A DNA stretch of 44,555 bases, taken from positions 1-44,555 of the forward strand of contig JAJBVL010000010.1 in assembly GCA_020859845.1 (NCBI GenBank), written 5' to 3'. Below are positions 1 through 7,448 of the stretch, one piece after another. Both the position numbers and the translations under genes were made by a program. Origin of the DNA: Bacteroidales bacterium (GTDB lineage: Bacteria > Bacteroidota > Bacteroidia > Bacteroidales > Muribaculaceae). The notes under the pieces were generated by a model that was given only the letters and a program-made list of their open reading frames with translations, did no database searches and was not told the DNA's origin. Within the stretch, counting starts at the first letter, position 1; the number at the start of each line of letters is the position of its first letter.

Positions 1-20
1 CATTATTCCTAAGAAAAGAA

Positions 21-69
21 AAAAATCGTTCCAAATCTCACAATTATTATGAGATTTGGAACGATTTTT
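21..69. terminator. Perfect 20-bp hairpin, probable bidirectional terminator
   Basis: The arms at 21-40 and 50-69 are perfect reverse complements around a 9-base loop. The left arm starts with an A-run and the right arm ends in a T-run, so it can act as a rho-independent terminator in either direction. It closes whatever lies to the left of the window. It also shows that the downstream ATPase cannot start inside it. Confidence 0.85.
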
Positions 70-83
70 TCAAAGCTTATTAC

Positions 84-91
84 TACCTTTG
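84..91 (+). promoter_or_regulatory. Bacteroidales -7 element (TACCTTTG) for the ATPase gene
   Basis: TACCTTTG matches TAnnTTTG exactly and lies 21 bases before the ATG at 113. The 12-mer around it, TACTACCTTTGC, recurs on the minus strand upstream of hsdR at 10311-10322. No clear -33 box at the usual 19-21 base spacing is visible. Confidence 0.6.
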
Positions 92-112
92 CTGAAAAAT
101 AGAATTGTAATT

Positions 113-1531
113 ATGATAATAGCACGAGAAAAAGAAATAGCCAAACTCAGGAGCTGTCTGGAATCAGATCGATCTGAATTCATAGCTGTGTACGGACGTC
201 GCAGAATTGGCAAGACATTCCTAATTCGAGAATCTTACAATTATTCCTTCACCTTCCAGTATGCCGGTATAGCAAATGCGTCCAAGGAAATCCAACTCTC
301 CTCATTTGCTGATGCCTTGAGAGATAATGGGATGTTTATTGAGCAAAACCCTAAAAATTGGCTGCAAGCATTCCAATTTCTAAAGGAACTGATTAAGAAG
401 TCAACTGAGAAGAAGAGGGTCGTTTTTTTGGATGAATTATCGTGGATGTGGACCCCGGGGTGCGACTTGATAGCCGCACTGGAAAGCTTTTGGAATGGAT
501 GGGCGTCAACACGCAAGGATATCGTGCTAATTACATGCGCCTCAGCCACTTCGTGGATGATGAAAAATATTATCCACGCCTATGGAGGCCTTCACAATCG
601 TTTGTCGTTCGCAATAGGAGTGGCGCCATTCACATTAAAGGAATGCGAAGAATTTTCCGAGGCATATAATCTGGCTTTATCAAGAGATCAGATTATAGAA
701 GCTTATATGATTTTAGGAGGTGTGCCTTATTATTGGAGCCTTATGGACCCGCACAATAGTCTTCCACAGAATATTGATGCAATGTTCTTCTCTCCGGAAG
801 CCCTATTGAAAGATGAGTATAAATATCTCTACGCTTCACTATTTCGTAATCCTGAACCCTATTTGAGGGTTATAGAAATTCTAGGTACAAAGAAAATTGG
901 AATGACGCGTGAGGAAATTCTCGCTCATCTGGAGCAGGGGTCAGGAGGTAAGTTATCGGATATATTGGAGGATTTGGAACATTGTGGGTTCGTGCGCTCC
1001 TATCATCCTTTCGGCAGGAAGAAGAAAGGAAGCCTCTTCCAATTGATGGATTGTTTTACTCTTTTCCATTTCAAATATTTAGCAGTGCCACCGACCGACA
1101 TTCGTTTTTGGAGCCACTTTTACAACACTCCTAAGGCAAATGTATGGAGGGGATTGGCATTTGAGCGCGTGTGTCTATGGCATGTACAGCAAATTCTTGG
1201 CGCTTTAGGCATTTCTGGTATCTTGACGGATATCTGTAGCTGGCAATGCAACGGAGATGAGGAGAAAGGAATAAAAGGCGCACAAATCGATTTGGTGATT
1301 GACCGTCAAGATAAGCAGGTGGATTTGTGTGAAATAAAATGTTGCGGGGAAGAATTTGAAGTGAATAAAGATATGGTGGAGAGCCTTCGTTCAAAAGCAT
1401 CAAGTTTCAAGAAAAACACAGGCACTCGCAAAGGTTTGCGACAAACTCTTATCACCCCTGTGGGACTTGCCCGAAATAAGTATTCAGGCATCTTCAATTC
1501 TGTAATTACCACCGACGATCTTTTCTCCTGA
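113..1531 (+). CDS. AAA-type ATPase with C-terminal DUF234 nuclease-like domain
   Basis: 472-residue protein of the archaeal-type ATPase/DUF234 family common in Bacteroidetes. Near the N-terminus lies the Walker A motif GRRRIGKT; the Walker B-like FLDELSWM follows about 90 residues later. A winged-helix-like middle section leads into a C-terminal segment containing IDLVID...LCEIK, the D...ExK pattern of PD-(D/E)XK nucleases. I chose the ATG at 113 because an in-frame start at 56 would lie inside the terminator hairpin and upstream of the -7 element. Members are often linked to defence or mobile DNA, but no exact role is established. It is A+T-rich like the neighbouring R-M locus, and transcribed towards it. 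Function beyond ATP binding is inference. Confidence 0.85.
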   Translation: MIIAREKEIAKLRSCLESDRSEFIAVYGRRRIGKTFLIRESYNYSFTFQYAGIANASKEIQLSSFADALRDNGMFIEQNPKNWLQAFQFLKELIKKSTEKKRVVFLDELSWMWTPGCDLIAALESFWNGWASTRKDIVLITCASATSWMMKNIIHAYGGLHNRLSFAIGVAPFTLKECEEFSEAYNLALSRDQIIEAYMILGGVPYYWSLMDPHNSLPQNIDAMFFSPEALLKDEYKYLYASLFRNPEPYLRVIEILGTKKIGMTREEILAHLEQGSGGKLSDILEDLEHCGFVRSYHPFGRKKKGSLFQLMDCFTLFHFKYLAVPPTDIRFWSHFYNTPKANVWRGLAFERVCLWHVQQILGALGISGILTDICSWQCNGDEEKGIKGAQIDLVIDRQDKQVDLCEIKCCGEEFEVNKDMVESLRSKASSFKKNTGTRKGLRQTLITPVGLARNKYSGIFNSVITTDDLFS

Positions 1532-1790
1532 TTTGGCGTAACGATGCCCACAAAGAATAATGTCGCAGTGCAGCGGCCCTCCGACGCGACTTAATCGTCT
1601 CGTGTGTGCCGGAGTGCCGGCATACCAACAGCGGCGGAGGGTCGCCGTACTACAATAATAGCTGCCGCAGCGGGCGTCGTCGTCAGGCGACATCGTAGGT
1701 TGGGCGGCCTCGCCCGACCGCCTAGGCGTTGCTAACCCCAGCGGGGTTGTTTCAAATAGCAGCGGCGTACCTCCACTGCTCATAGCGCGG
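1532..1790. other. Intergenic region with GC-rich hairpins
   Basis: This 259-base gap is strikingly G+C-rich between two A+T-rich genes. It contains facing CCCTCCG/CGGAGGG arms near 1577 and 1636, the dispersed repeat at 1685-1728, and a perfect AACCCC/GGGGTT hairpin at 1734-1748. No credible gene is seen. It may be inserted repeat DNA also serving as terminator between the ATPase and the recombinase, which converge here. Confidence 0.6.
1685..1728 (-). repeat. 44-bp GC-rich dispersed repeat, copy A (left flank of R-M locus)
   Basis: Read on the minus strand, this block differs at two positions from the copy at 10552-10595 and at four from the copy at 10378-10421. Its core GGGCGG...CCGCCC can fold into a hairpin. 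The copies on the other side of the R-M genes are in the opposite orientation. REP-like; no transposase is linked to it. Confidence 0.8.
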
Positions 1791-2714
1791 CTACCTCATA
1801 GACTTTGCCATCCTCTCAATGCAACGCTTCTTCTGCTCCATATTAGGATGAACGTATAGATCGAGGGTGGTTGAGATGTTGGAATGGCCAAGAAGAACGC
1901 TCACTGTTTTATAGTCGCAATTGCTCTCAATACAGCGTGTGGCAAACGAGTGTCGAAGACCGTGGAACTTCAACGGAGGGATCCCCAGTTGCGCCATCAA
2001 CCTCTTGTAGTAGTTGCGGTATGTGCGTGGTTCTGTGGGCGAAGGCTCGTTGGTTATCACGTAATAGTCAGGATTGACGACCTTCATCAGAGGCCGGATG
2101 AGAGCCAATGCATCACGACTCAACGGTATCTCCCTGCAAGAGTTTGTCGTCTTGGGTGTATTAATAACAAGTTCCGTGTGCGTATTGTCCCCATCTATGA
2201 TATAGATACGTTCTATTGTGCGTTGAACCGTCAGAGTGCCTTTATCAAGGCTGATGTCACTCCACTTCAAAGCGCATACCTCCCCTATTCTCAATCCGGT
2301 GGAGAGGCATACAAAGATGCCCAGATTGCGAAACGTGAAGTTGTCTCGAATGTAATCGAGGATTTTCTTGTGGTTAGCCACTGTAAGCACTTCGATGTCA
2401 GGCGTGATAGCCGTTGTGGGATACTTTATATCCCACTCAGCATAATCCAGCCAGCCATTCTTCACACCAAACTTCATCACCATTTTTAGGACGATAAGAA
2501 TGTCCTTCGTGGATTTCACACTTAGGCCCTCCTCCAACTTTGAGAGGACAAACTCTTGAACAGTGCTCTCGGATAGGCCAATGGCACATCCGAACGATGG
2601 CAGAATATGGTTTTTCACTATCAGTGCATAGGCCGCATACGTGGAGGCCTTGACATACTGCCGCTTGTCTGCCAGCCAAGCCACGGCGATGTCCTTAATT
2701 GGTTTGTATTCCAT
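1791..2714 (-). CDS. Tyrosine recombinase, predicted hsdS inversion enzyme
   Basis: About 307 residues, phage-integrase/XerD-like family. The N-terminal core-binding (SAM-like) part includes VKASTYAAYALIVKNHILP. The catalytic set is complete: Arg in TGLRIGEVCALKW, His-x-x-Arg in HGLRHSFATR, His in LLGHSN and the nucleophilic Tyr in TTLDLYVH. I chose the ATG at 2714 (MEYKPIKDIAVAW); an ATG at 2756 or TTG at 2795 would extend it over the edge of the silent hsdS cassette. It sits directly beside the outer end of two tail-to-tail hsdS modules bounded by inverted repeats. In Bacteroides and other bacteria, recombinases in this position invert hsdS segments, so that role is inferred here. Convergent with the ATPase gene. 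Confidence 0.9.
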   Translation of the reverse strand: MEYKPIKDIAVAWLADKRQYVKASTYAAYALIVKNHILPSFGCAIGLSESTVQEFVLSKLEEGLSVKSTKDILIVLKMVMKFGVKNGWLDYAEWDIKYPTTAITPDIEVLTVANHKKILDYIRDNFTFRNLGIFVCLSTGLRIGEVCALKWSDISLDKGTLTVQRTIERIYIIDGDNTHTELVINTPKTTNSCREIPLSRDALALIRPLMKVVNPDYYVITNEPSPTEPRTYRNYYKRLMAQLGIPPLKFHGLRHSFATRCIESNCDYKTVSVLLGHSNISTTLDLYVHPNMEQKKRCIERMAKSMR

Positions 2715-2810
2715 CTTGATATGATTTAGGAGTTGCTTGGAGCAATACTGCCCCATTTCTATATACCTTTCCTCCAAACCATCCTCACTGGGCAACCCTC
2801 ATCAATTCCA

Positions 2811-4031
2811 ATCCTCAATGCCCCTCCTTTGCGCTTCCCGGGCTTCACTGAGCCGTGGGAAAAGGGGACACTTGAAGAATACGGTAAAGTCGTTACTGGC
2901 AATACGCCATCGACATCATGTCAGGAATATTACGGAGGTGATTATCCGTGGGTTTCTCCGTCTGATTTAGGATGCGGAAAAATTATAATGGACACCGCTA
3001 CAAAATTAACGCTGTTGGGGTTCTCAAAGACGCGCTCATTACCAATGGGCAGTGTTTTGGTAACATGTATAGGCTCTACAATTGGAAAAATGGGAATGGC
3101 AGGACGTGAACTATCTACCAACCAGCAAATAAACTCAGTTGTAGTGAATGAAGGCTTTGACAATCAGTTTGTTTACTACAACATAATGAGCGCGTTCCCC
3201 AGATACCTCAAAGAGGTTGCCGTGCAAGCTGTGCCGATACTATCAAAGTCGAGTTTTGAAAAACTTCCGACATGGAAAACTTCTCTTGCCGAACAAAAAC
3301 GAATCGGCAAACTGCTTTCTTTGATAGACGATAGAATAGACACTCAAAGCAAAGTAATTGAGGACTTGAAAAGACTAAAGTCCGCGATTACGGATTTAGT
3401 GTTTTGTTTACCGGATGAGCCTACACCATCTAAAAGACTTGGAGGATTCAGTAATGAATGGAAAGTAGTACGTCTCTCGGATATATGCAAAAGGATACGC
3501 ACTAAGAATACTGGAGAACGTTGTCAATTAGTTCTCACCATTGCGGCACAACATGGACTTGTGGGACAAGAAGATTTCTTTAATAAGTCCGTTGCCAGTG
3601 ATAACTTGGAAGGATATTATCTATTACAGCGTGGAGATTTCGCTTACAACAAAAGCTATTCAGGAGATTATACATGGGGCGCGGTAAAACGCTTAGAACG
3701 ATACGAGCAAGGCGTGTTGTCTCCTTTATACATCTGCTTTAGGCCAGATTTGTCCACTGTGAACGCTGAATATCTGTCCCATTACTTTGAATCAAAGAAA
3801 TGGCATAAAGGTGTTGCTGATATTGCTGGTGAGGGCGCAAGGAATCACGGTTTATTAAACATTTCTGTGGTTGATTATTTCAACACATTACATCGGTTGC
3901 CTTCATTGGAAGAACAAAGGGAGATTGCCAAATGCTTGAATTTCATGCAAGAGAAATTAAAATTAGAGCAAAATATACTGAACCAATTTCTTATTCAGCA
4001 CCATTATCTTCTTCGCCAGATGTTTATATAA
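2811..4031 (+). CDS. hsdS: Silent hsdS cassette (type I specificity subunit lacking its own start)
   Basis: About 406 codons of type I R-M specificity subunit, opposite in strand to the rest of the operon. Homology begins at ILNAPPLRFPGFTEPWEK, matching residues 9 onward of the expressed hsdS. It has two target-recognition domains separated by the helical segment around IDDRIDTQSKVIEDL, and ends LLRQMFI, again as in the expressed copy. The frame is open upstream only from a TTG at 2733 and has no ATG before the homology; that stretch is antisense to the recombinase start. There is no promoter, so it should be unexpressed until inverted. Its first 20 bases (2812-2831) are exactly repeated, inverted, at 5113-5132 in the expressed gene. 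The two genes overlap by 8 bases at their stops. Confidence 0.85.
   Translation: MLNAPPLRFPGFTEPWEKGTLEEYGKVVTGNTPSTSCQEYYGGDYPWVSPSDLGCGKIIMDTATKLTLLGFSKTRSLPMGSVLVTCIGSTIGKMGMAGRELSTNQQINSVVVNEGFDNQFVYYNIMSAFPRYLKEVAVQAVPILSKSSFEKLPTWKTSLAEQKRIGKLLSLIDDRIDTQSKVIEDLKRLKSAITDLVFCLPDEPTPSKRLGGFSNEWKVVRLSDICKRIRTKNTGERCQLVLTIAAQHGLVGQEDFFNKSVASDNLEGYYLLQRGDFAYNKSYSGDYTWGAVKRLERYEQGVLSPLYICFRPDLSTVNAEYLSHYFESKKWHKGVADIAGEGARNHGLLNISVVDYFNTLHRLPSLEEQREIAKCLNFMQEKLKLEQNILNQFLIQHHYLLRQMFI
2812..2831 (+). repeat. Outer inverted repeat of hsdS switch, left copy
   Basis: Twenty bases identical to the reverse complement of 5113-5132. Both copies encode the same frame (LNAPPL), so strand exchange here would join the silent cassette in frame to the start codon of the expressed gene. 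Confidence 0.85.
3350..3362 (+). repeat. Central inverted repeat of hsdS switch, left copy
   Basis: CAAAGTAATTGAG, present as its reverse complement at 4573-4585. Both copies fall in the helical spacer between the two target-recognition domains and in the same frame (KVIE), so exchange here would swap only the second recognition domain. Confidence 0.65.
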
Positions 4032-4050
4032 ACATCTGGCGAAGAAGATA
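4005..4050. repeat. 46-bp perfect palindrome joining the two hsdS 3' ends
   Basis: Every base from 4005 to 4027 pairs with 4028 to 4050. It encodes LLRQMFI-stop in both directions: the plus-strand stop is 4029-4031 and the minus-strand stop 4024-4026. It is the innermost inverted repeat of the switch and may also act as a bidirectional terminator. Confidence 0.9.
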
Positions 4051-5157
4051 TGCCTTTAAATTCAAGAGGCAGCCTAATATTTCCATTTCGCATATTGCTT
4101 TGCGTTCAACCGCCCTTATTGTATCGGCAATACGCTTTTGTTGTACCATTTCAGGACACCATATCTTAGCACGCCCATAGTCCTTAAAATATATATGCGG
4201 AATTGCCATGCCTGTTTTATACGGTTGGAAATTAAAGGCTTTAAGCGCGAAATACAAGTAAGGAAGATGAAAGCCATTTTTAGCCGTAAGATAGTTTAGC
4301 GTACCGATAACAGAGAAATTCCCCTGGGCATAAGATACTGTACCAACACCAGAACCATCTTTTATAATCATCATTGCCTCGCCACTCACCATTGCAGAAT
4401 CTATATAGCCAATTTGACCTGCTGCGCCATAGACAACACATTGACCTGTTTCATGAACTTCACTTTCTTGAAGCGTTGAACTATAACACTCCAGACAATC
4501 GCGAATTGGTATATTAGGCAAGCCTTGTGTAGTAAGGCGTACGGAAATCCCCTTGATTAAAGATTGCAGTTTCTCAATTACTTTGTTTTGGATAGCGATG
4601 CGCTCATTTAGTAATTCGAACATATCGCCAATTTTTTTTCTTTCACCCTTTTGTGGTGGAAAGAAAAATTCAAAAGAGTTTAAGTCTGATGTCGTAATTT
4701 GGTTGATACGGGCACCCATGTTTTCACCGATCTGAGACGTATATCGGCGAGTGCTTAAAAGTGGATGAACGAACTTGCCCTCGGAACTACGATACACCAT
4801 CATAAAAGCTCCAAAAGTATGATTTGTATCGCCTTTATGCAACAATGCGTTTTTACCAATCAAACGCGGACTTCCATTTCTTGCACAAATTAGAATATCT
4901 CCATCACGAGTTACAATTCTTTCTTTGATTGACGTATTAACCCTTACAAGGTCTTGGTAGTCTATCATCCCATCTTTAATGTTTGAAGAACGGAACACTA
5001 TAGTTCCTCCTTCGGATACAACATCTGAAGGTGAATATGTCAAGCCGATTAAGGTTTCACCAAGCTCTCCAAGTGAATGCTTCTCCCAACTTTCCGTGAA
5101 CTCCGGGAATCTCAAAGGAGGGGCATTGAGGACTTTATTGCTATTATCTTTTGCCAT
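4024..5157 (-). CDS. hsdS: Type I R-M specificity subunit HsdS (expressed copy)
   Basis: 377 residues. HsdS sets the DNA target of the type I complex, bringing HsdM (and HsdR) to a bipartite site. The start MAKDNSNKV is unique to this copy; from LNAPPLRFPEFTESWEK on it parallels the silent cassette. The first recognition domain covers about residues 10-165. A helical conserved region, LNERIAIQNKVIEKLQS, lies near 170-190. The second domain follows, then a terminal helical segment ending LLRQMFI. It lies 28 bases downstream of hsdM and is the last gene of the leftward hsdR-GIY-hsdM-hsdS operon. The recognition domains differ from those of the silent cassette, so inversion should change sequence specificity. 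Confidence 0.92.
   Translation of the reverse strand: MAKDNSNKVLNAPPLRFPEFTESWEKHSLGELGETLIGLTYSPSDVVSEGGTIVFRSSNIKDGMIDYQDLVRVNTSIKERIVTRDGDILICARNGSPRLIGKNALLHKGDTNHTFGAFMMVYRSSEGKFVHPLLSTRRYTSQIGENMGARINQITTSDLNSFEFFFPPQKGERKKIGDMFELLNERIAIQNKVIEKLQSLIKGISVRLTTQGLPNIPIRDCLECYSSTLQESEVHETGQCVVYGAAGQIGYIDSAMVSGEAMMIIKDGSGVGTVSYAQGNFSVIGTLNYLTAKNGFHLPYLYFALKAFNFQPYKTGMAIPHIYFKDYGRAKIWCPEMVQQKRIADTIRAVERKAICEMEILGCLLNLKAYLLRQMFI
4573..4585 (-). repeat. Central inverted repeat of hsdS switch, right copy
   Basis: Reverse complement of CAAAGTAATTGAG at 3350-3362, in the spacer helix of the expressed hsdS, same reading frame. Confidence 0.65.
5113..5132 (-). repeat. Outer inverted repeat of hsdS switch, right copy
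   Basis: Perfect partner of 2812-2831, located eight codons after the start of the expressed hsdS. Exchange between the two would invert 2832-5112, leaving the promoter side and the start codon in place. Confidence 0.85.
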
Positions 5158-5185
5158 AACAATTCTTCTTTTTTTGTAGACAAGG

Positions 5186-6739
5186 TTATTTCATTATTCC
5201 CAGTTCACGGAGATAGCCTTCAATCTCTTTGTCAAGGTCGGCTCGTTTAGCCTCCAACTCCTTAATCTCTGCCATTACGGCCTTGATGTCGATAGGCTCT
5301 TCTTCTTCAAAGGTATCGACATAACGAGGGATATTCAGGTTATAGTCGTTGTCGGCCACTTCTTGCAGGGAGGCCAGATGGCTATACTTCTCAATCTCTT
5401 TGCGCTCGCGATAGGTATCAACAATCTTCTTGATGTGATCATCTCGAAGCTTGTTTTGCGTCTTGACTTTTTCAAACTCCTTGCTCGCGTCGATGAAAAG
5501 AATATTGTCATCCTCCTTGCGACACTTCTTCATAACCAAAATACAGGTTGGGATTGAGGTGCCATAGAAGATGTTGGCAGGGAGGCCTATAATGGCGTCT
5601 ATATAGTTTTTCTTCTCGATGAGGAAACGGCGTATTTCTCCCTCGGCATTGCCACGAAACAACACCCCATGAGGGGCCACGCAAGCCATAGTACCTCCCT
5701 CGGCAAGATGATAAATCATGTGAAGAATAAAAGCGTAGTCGGCAGTTTTACGCGGAGCCAATCGCCCAGCCTTGCTGAAACGATCATCGCTCAAGAATTT
5801 GTTGGCAGCGCTCCACTCAGCTGAGAAGGGTGGGTTGGCCACCACGGCATCAAACTGGCGATCGCCAAAAGCATCCGCCTCGAGGGTGTCTCCATTTTCA
5901 ATCGTAAAGTTGGAAAACTTGATGCCATGCAGCAACATATTCATTCGGGCGAGGTTATAAGTGGTAGGATTTTTCTCCTGGCCAAATATCTCATAAGCCT
6001 TACCAGTGTGGGCAGCGCGGATAAGGAGAGAGCCAGAGCCACAAGTGGGGTCGTATACGTTGCGCAAGCGGGTATGGCCTATGGTGACAATTTCAGCCAA
6101 GATTTGGCTAACTTCCTGGGGGGTGTAAAACTCTCCTGCTTTCTTGCCTGCTCCTGCAGCAAACTGCGAAATCATATACTCATAGGCATCTCCAAGAATG
6201 TCGATTTGAGTAGCTTCATCAGCACCAAAGTCAATTCCATTCAAGGCCTTCAGAACATTGGAGATGAGCAAATTCTTATCGTCGGCTGTCTTGCCAAGTT
6301 TTGGGGAGGCAAGGTCGATATCAGAGAATAATCCTCCAAAGTCTTCTTCGCTATCTTGGCCCATAGTGCTGTCCTCGATACGCTTCAAAGAGCGTTCAAG
6401 TTGGGGAAGGATATTCTCATTTCTTCCTATAGCGTCAATTATAGAGGTAAAGAGATATTGCGGTTCGATGAAGTAGCCAATGTTTTCCAGACATTGCTGC
6501 TTTACCTCTTCTTGCAATTCCTCAGCCTCTTCTTGATTGCTTTGCCATAGCTCCTTAAACGTGATTTCATCATCTTCGAGACTCTGATCGGCATACTTCT
6601 CTATTTTCTCCGACAGGTACTTATAGAAGATGAAGCCCAATGAGAAATACATAAACTCATTGGCCGACATATTCCCACGAAGATTATTGGCTACCGCCCA
6701 TAGCTGAGAGCGTAGTTTCTGTTGCAGTTCTTCACTCAT
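5186..6739 (-). CDS. hsdM: Type I R-M DNA methyltransferase HsdM
   Basis: 517 residues, a normal length for HsdM. It methylates adenine N6 using S-adenosylmethionine as part of the HsdM2-HsdS complex. The N-terminal HsdM_N helical domain covers roughly residues 1-140. The methyltransferase domain carries motif I as DPTCGSGSLL (about residue 235) and motif IV as ANPPFSAEW. The C-terminal segment is rich in charged helices. It starts 3 bases after the stop of the GIY-YIG gene and ends 28 bases before hsdS, so the genes are probably co-transcribed from the hsdR promoter. The catalytic motifs are intact, so an active enzyme is expected. Confidence 0.95.
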   Translation of the reverse strand: MSEELQQKLRSQLWAVANNLRGNMSANEFMYFSLGFIFYKYLSEKIEKYADQSLEDDEITFKELWQSNQEEAEELQEEVKQQCLENIGYFIEPQYLFTSIIDAIGRNENILPQLERSLKRIEDSTMGQDSEEDFGGLFSDIDLASPKLGKTADDKNLLISNVLKALNGIDFGADEATQIDILGDAYEYMISQFAAGAGKKAGEFYTPQEVSQILAEIVTIGHTRLRNVYDPTCGSGSLLIRAAHTGKAYEIFGQEKNPTTYNLARMNMLLHGIKFSNFTIENGDTLEADAFGDRQFDAVVANPPFSAEWSAANKFLSDDRFSKAGRLAPRKTADYAFILHMIYHLAEGGTMACVAPHGVLFRGNAEGEIRRFLIEKKNYIDAIIGLPANIFYGTSIPTCILVMKKCRKEDDNILFIDASKEFEKVKTQNKLRDDHIKKIVDTYRERKEIEKYSHLASLQEVADNDYNLNIPRYVDTFEEEEPIDIKAVMAEIKELEAKRADLDKEIEGYLRELGIMK

Positions 6740-6742
6740 GGA

Positions 6743-7447
6743 TTATTCGTTATTTATCTCGTTGTCTTGTGAGTCGGTTTCTTCGCAACCATGTTCTTTC
6801 TGCTTGCGCAGGTCGTCTAAGACAACGTCGTTATATGTAAAATATTTAGCTCCTTGATAGGCTCCCGATGCATTACGTTTTTCCTCTGGCATAAATGTCC
6901 CTACAAAAGGAGATAGTTTATAGATGCGACCTTCAAATTCAACACTATCGTCGGAGGCTACTTTGACTTTTGTATCAGTGGGCGTGAACCTCACGTACTC
7001 GCCTATCTTTATACCTACCATGCTGAATTTGAAACGTGGACGAGTTTTGCCCTTAGGTGGCTTACAGACTGGAGGATTTGCATCCTTCTTAATGGGCTTG
7101 TTGTCTTCATATTCTATAATCTCGGCGTCATCAATAGTCATGGCAATATCATTGAAGATTTCGAGGGCCATTTGCGGTGCTACGTTAAAGAACTCCCTAT
7201 TCTGGCGAATACGGAGGTCGGTAAGGCGGTCAATTGTCTTGTGAACCAATTTCTCCACCTCATTAAACTTCACTGTTTTCATTGTGGCAAAGATTTCAAA
7301 AGGCAGAGGGACAGCAGTGTTGTCCAACTCCTTAGAACGTATATCCACAGGGCGCGCACTTTTCCCTATCTTCACCCAGTCTTCGCGAAAACTTGGATTG
7401 GTGAGGATATATACATAGCCTGGTTCTATTGTCTTTCCTTGTTTCAT
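6743..7447 (-). CDS. GIY-YIG (T5orf172-type) nuclease-like protein embedded in the R-M operon
   Basis: 234 residues from the ATG at 7447, one base after the hsdR stop; an open upstream extension overlaps hsdR and is unlikely to be used. Residues ~9-105 look like a T5orf172/MUG113 domain of the GIY-YIG superfamily: GYVYIL near the start, then WVKIGKS with an Arg in the following helix (ARPVDIRSKEL) and a Glu in REFFNV. The C-terminal half (about 140-220) contains KVKVASDDSVEFEGRIYKLS followed by YQGAKYFTY, resembling the RAMA/DUF4357-type domains found fused to restriction and methylation proteins; that match is by eye. Its position between hsdR and hsdM, with almost no spacers, implies a role linked to the type I system. 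What it does there is unknown. Confidence 0.8.
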   Translation of the reverse strand: MKQGKTIEPGYVYILTNPSFREDWVKIGKSARPVDIRSKELDNTAVPLPFEIFATMKTVKFNEVEKLVHKTIDRLTDLRIRQNREFFNVAPQMALEIFNDIAMTIDDAEIIEYEDNKPIKKDANPPVCKPPKGKTRPRFKFSMVGIKIGEYVRFTPTDTKVKVASDDSVEFEGRIYKLSPFVGTFMPEEKRNASGAYQGAKYFTYNDVVLDDLRKQKEHGCEETDSQDNEINNE

Positions 7448-7448
7448 G

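Noticed and set aside
56..112. Upstream extension of the first ATPase gene
   Set aside because: The extra 19 codons lie in a terminator hairpin and upstream of the -7 element.
1484..1783. Minus-strand open frame in the left intergenic region
   Set aside because: Made up of GC-rich repeat DNA and the antisense of the ATPase 3' end.
2733..2810. TTG-initiated start for the left hsdS
   Set aside because: The 26 codons have no homology to HsdS and are antisense to the recombinase start; homology begins exactly at the inverted repeat.
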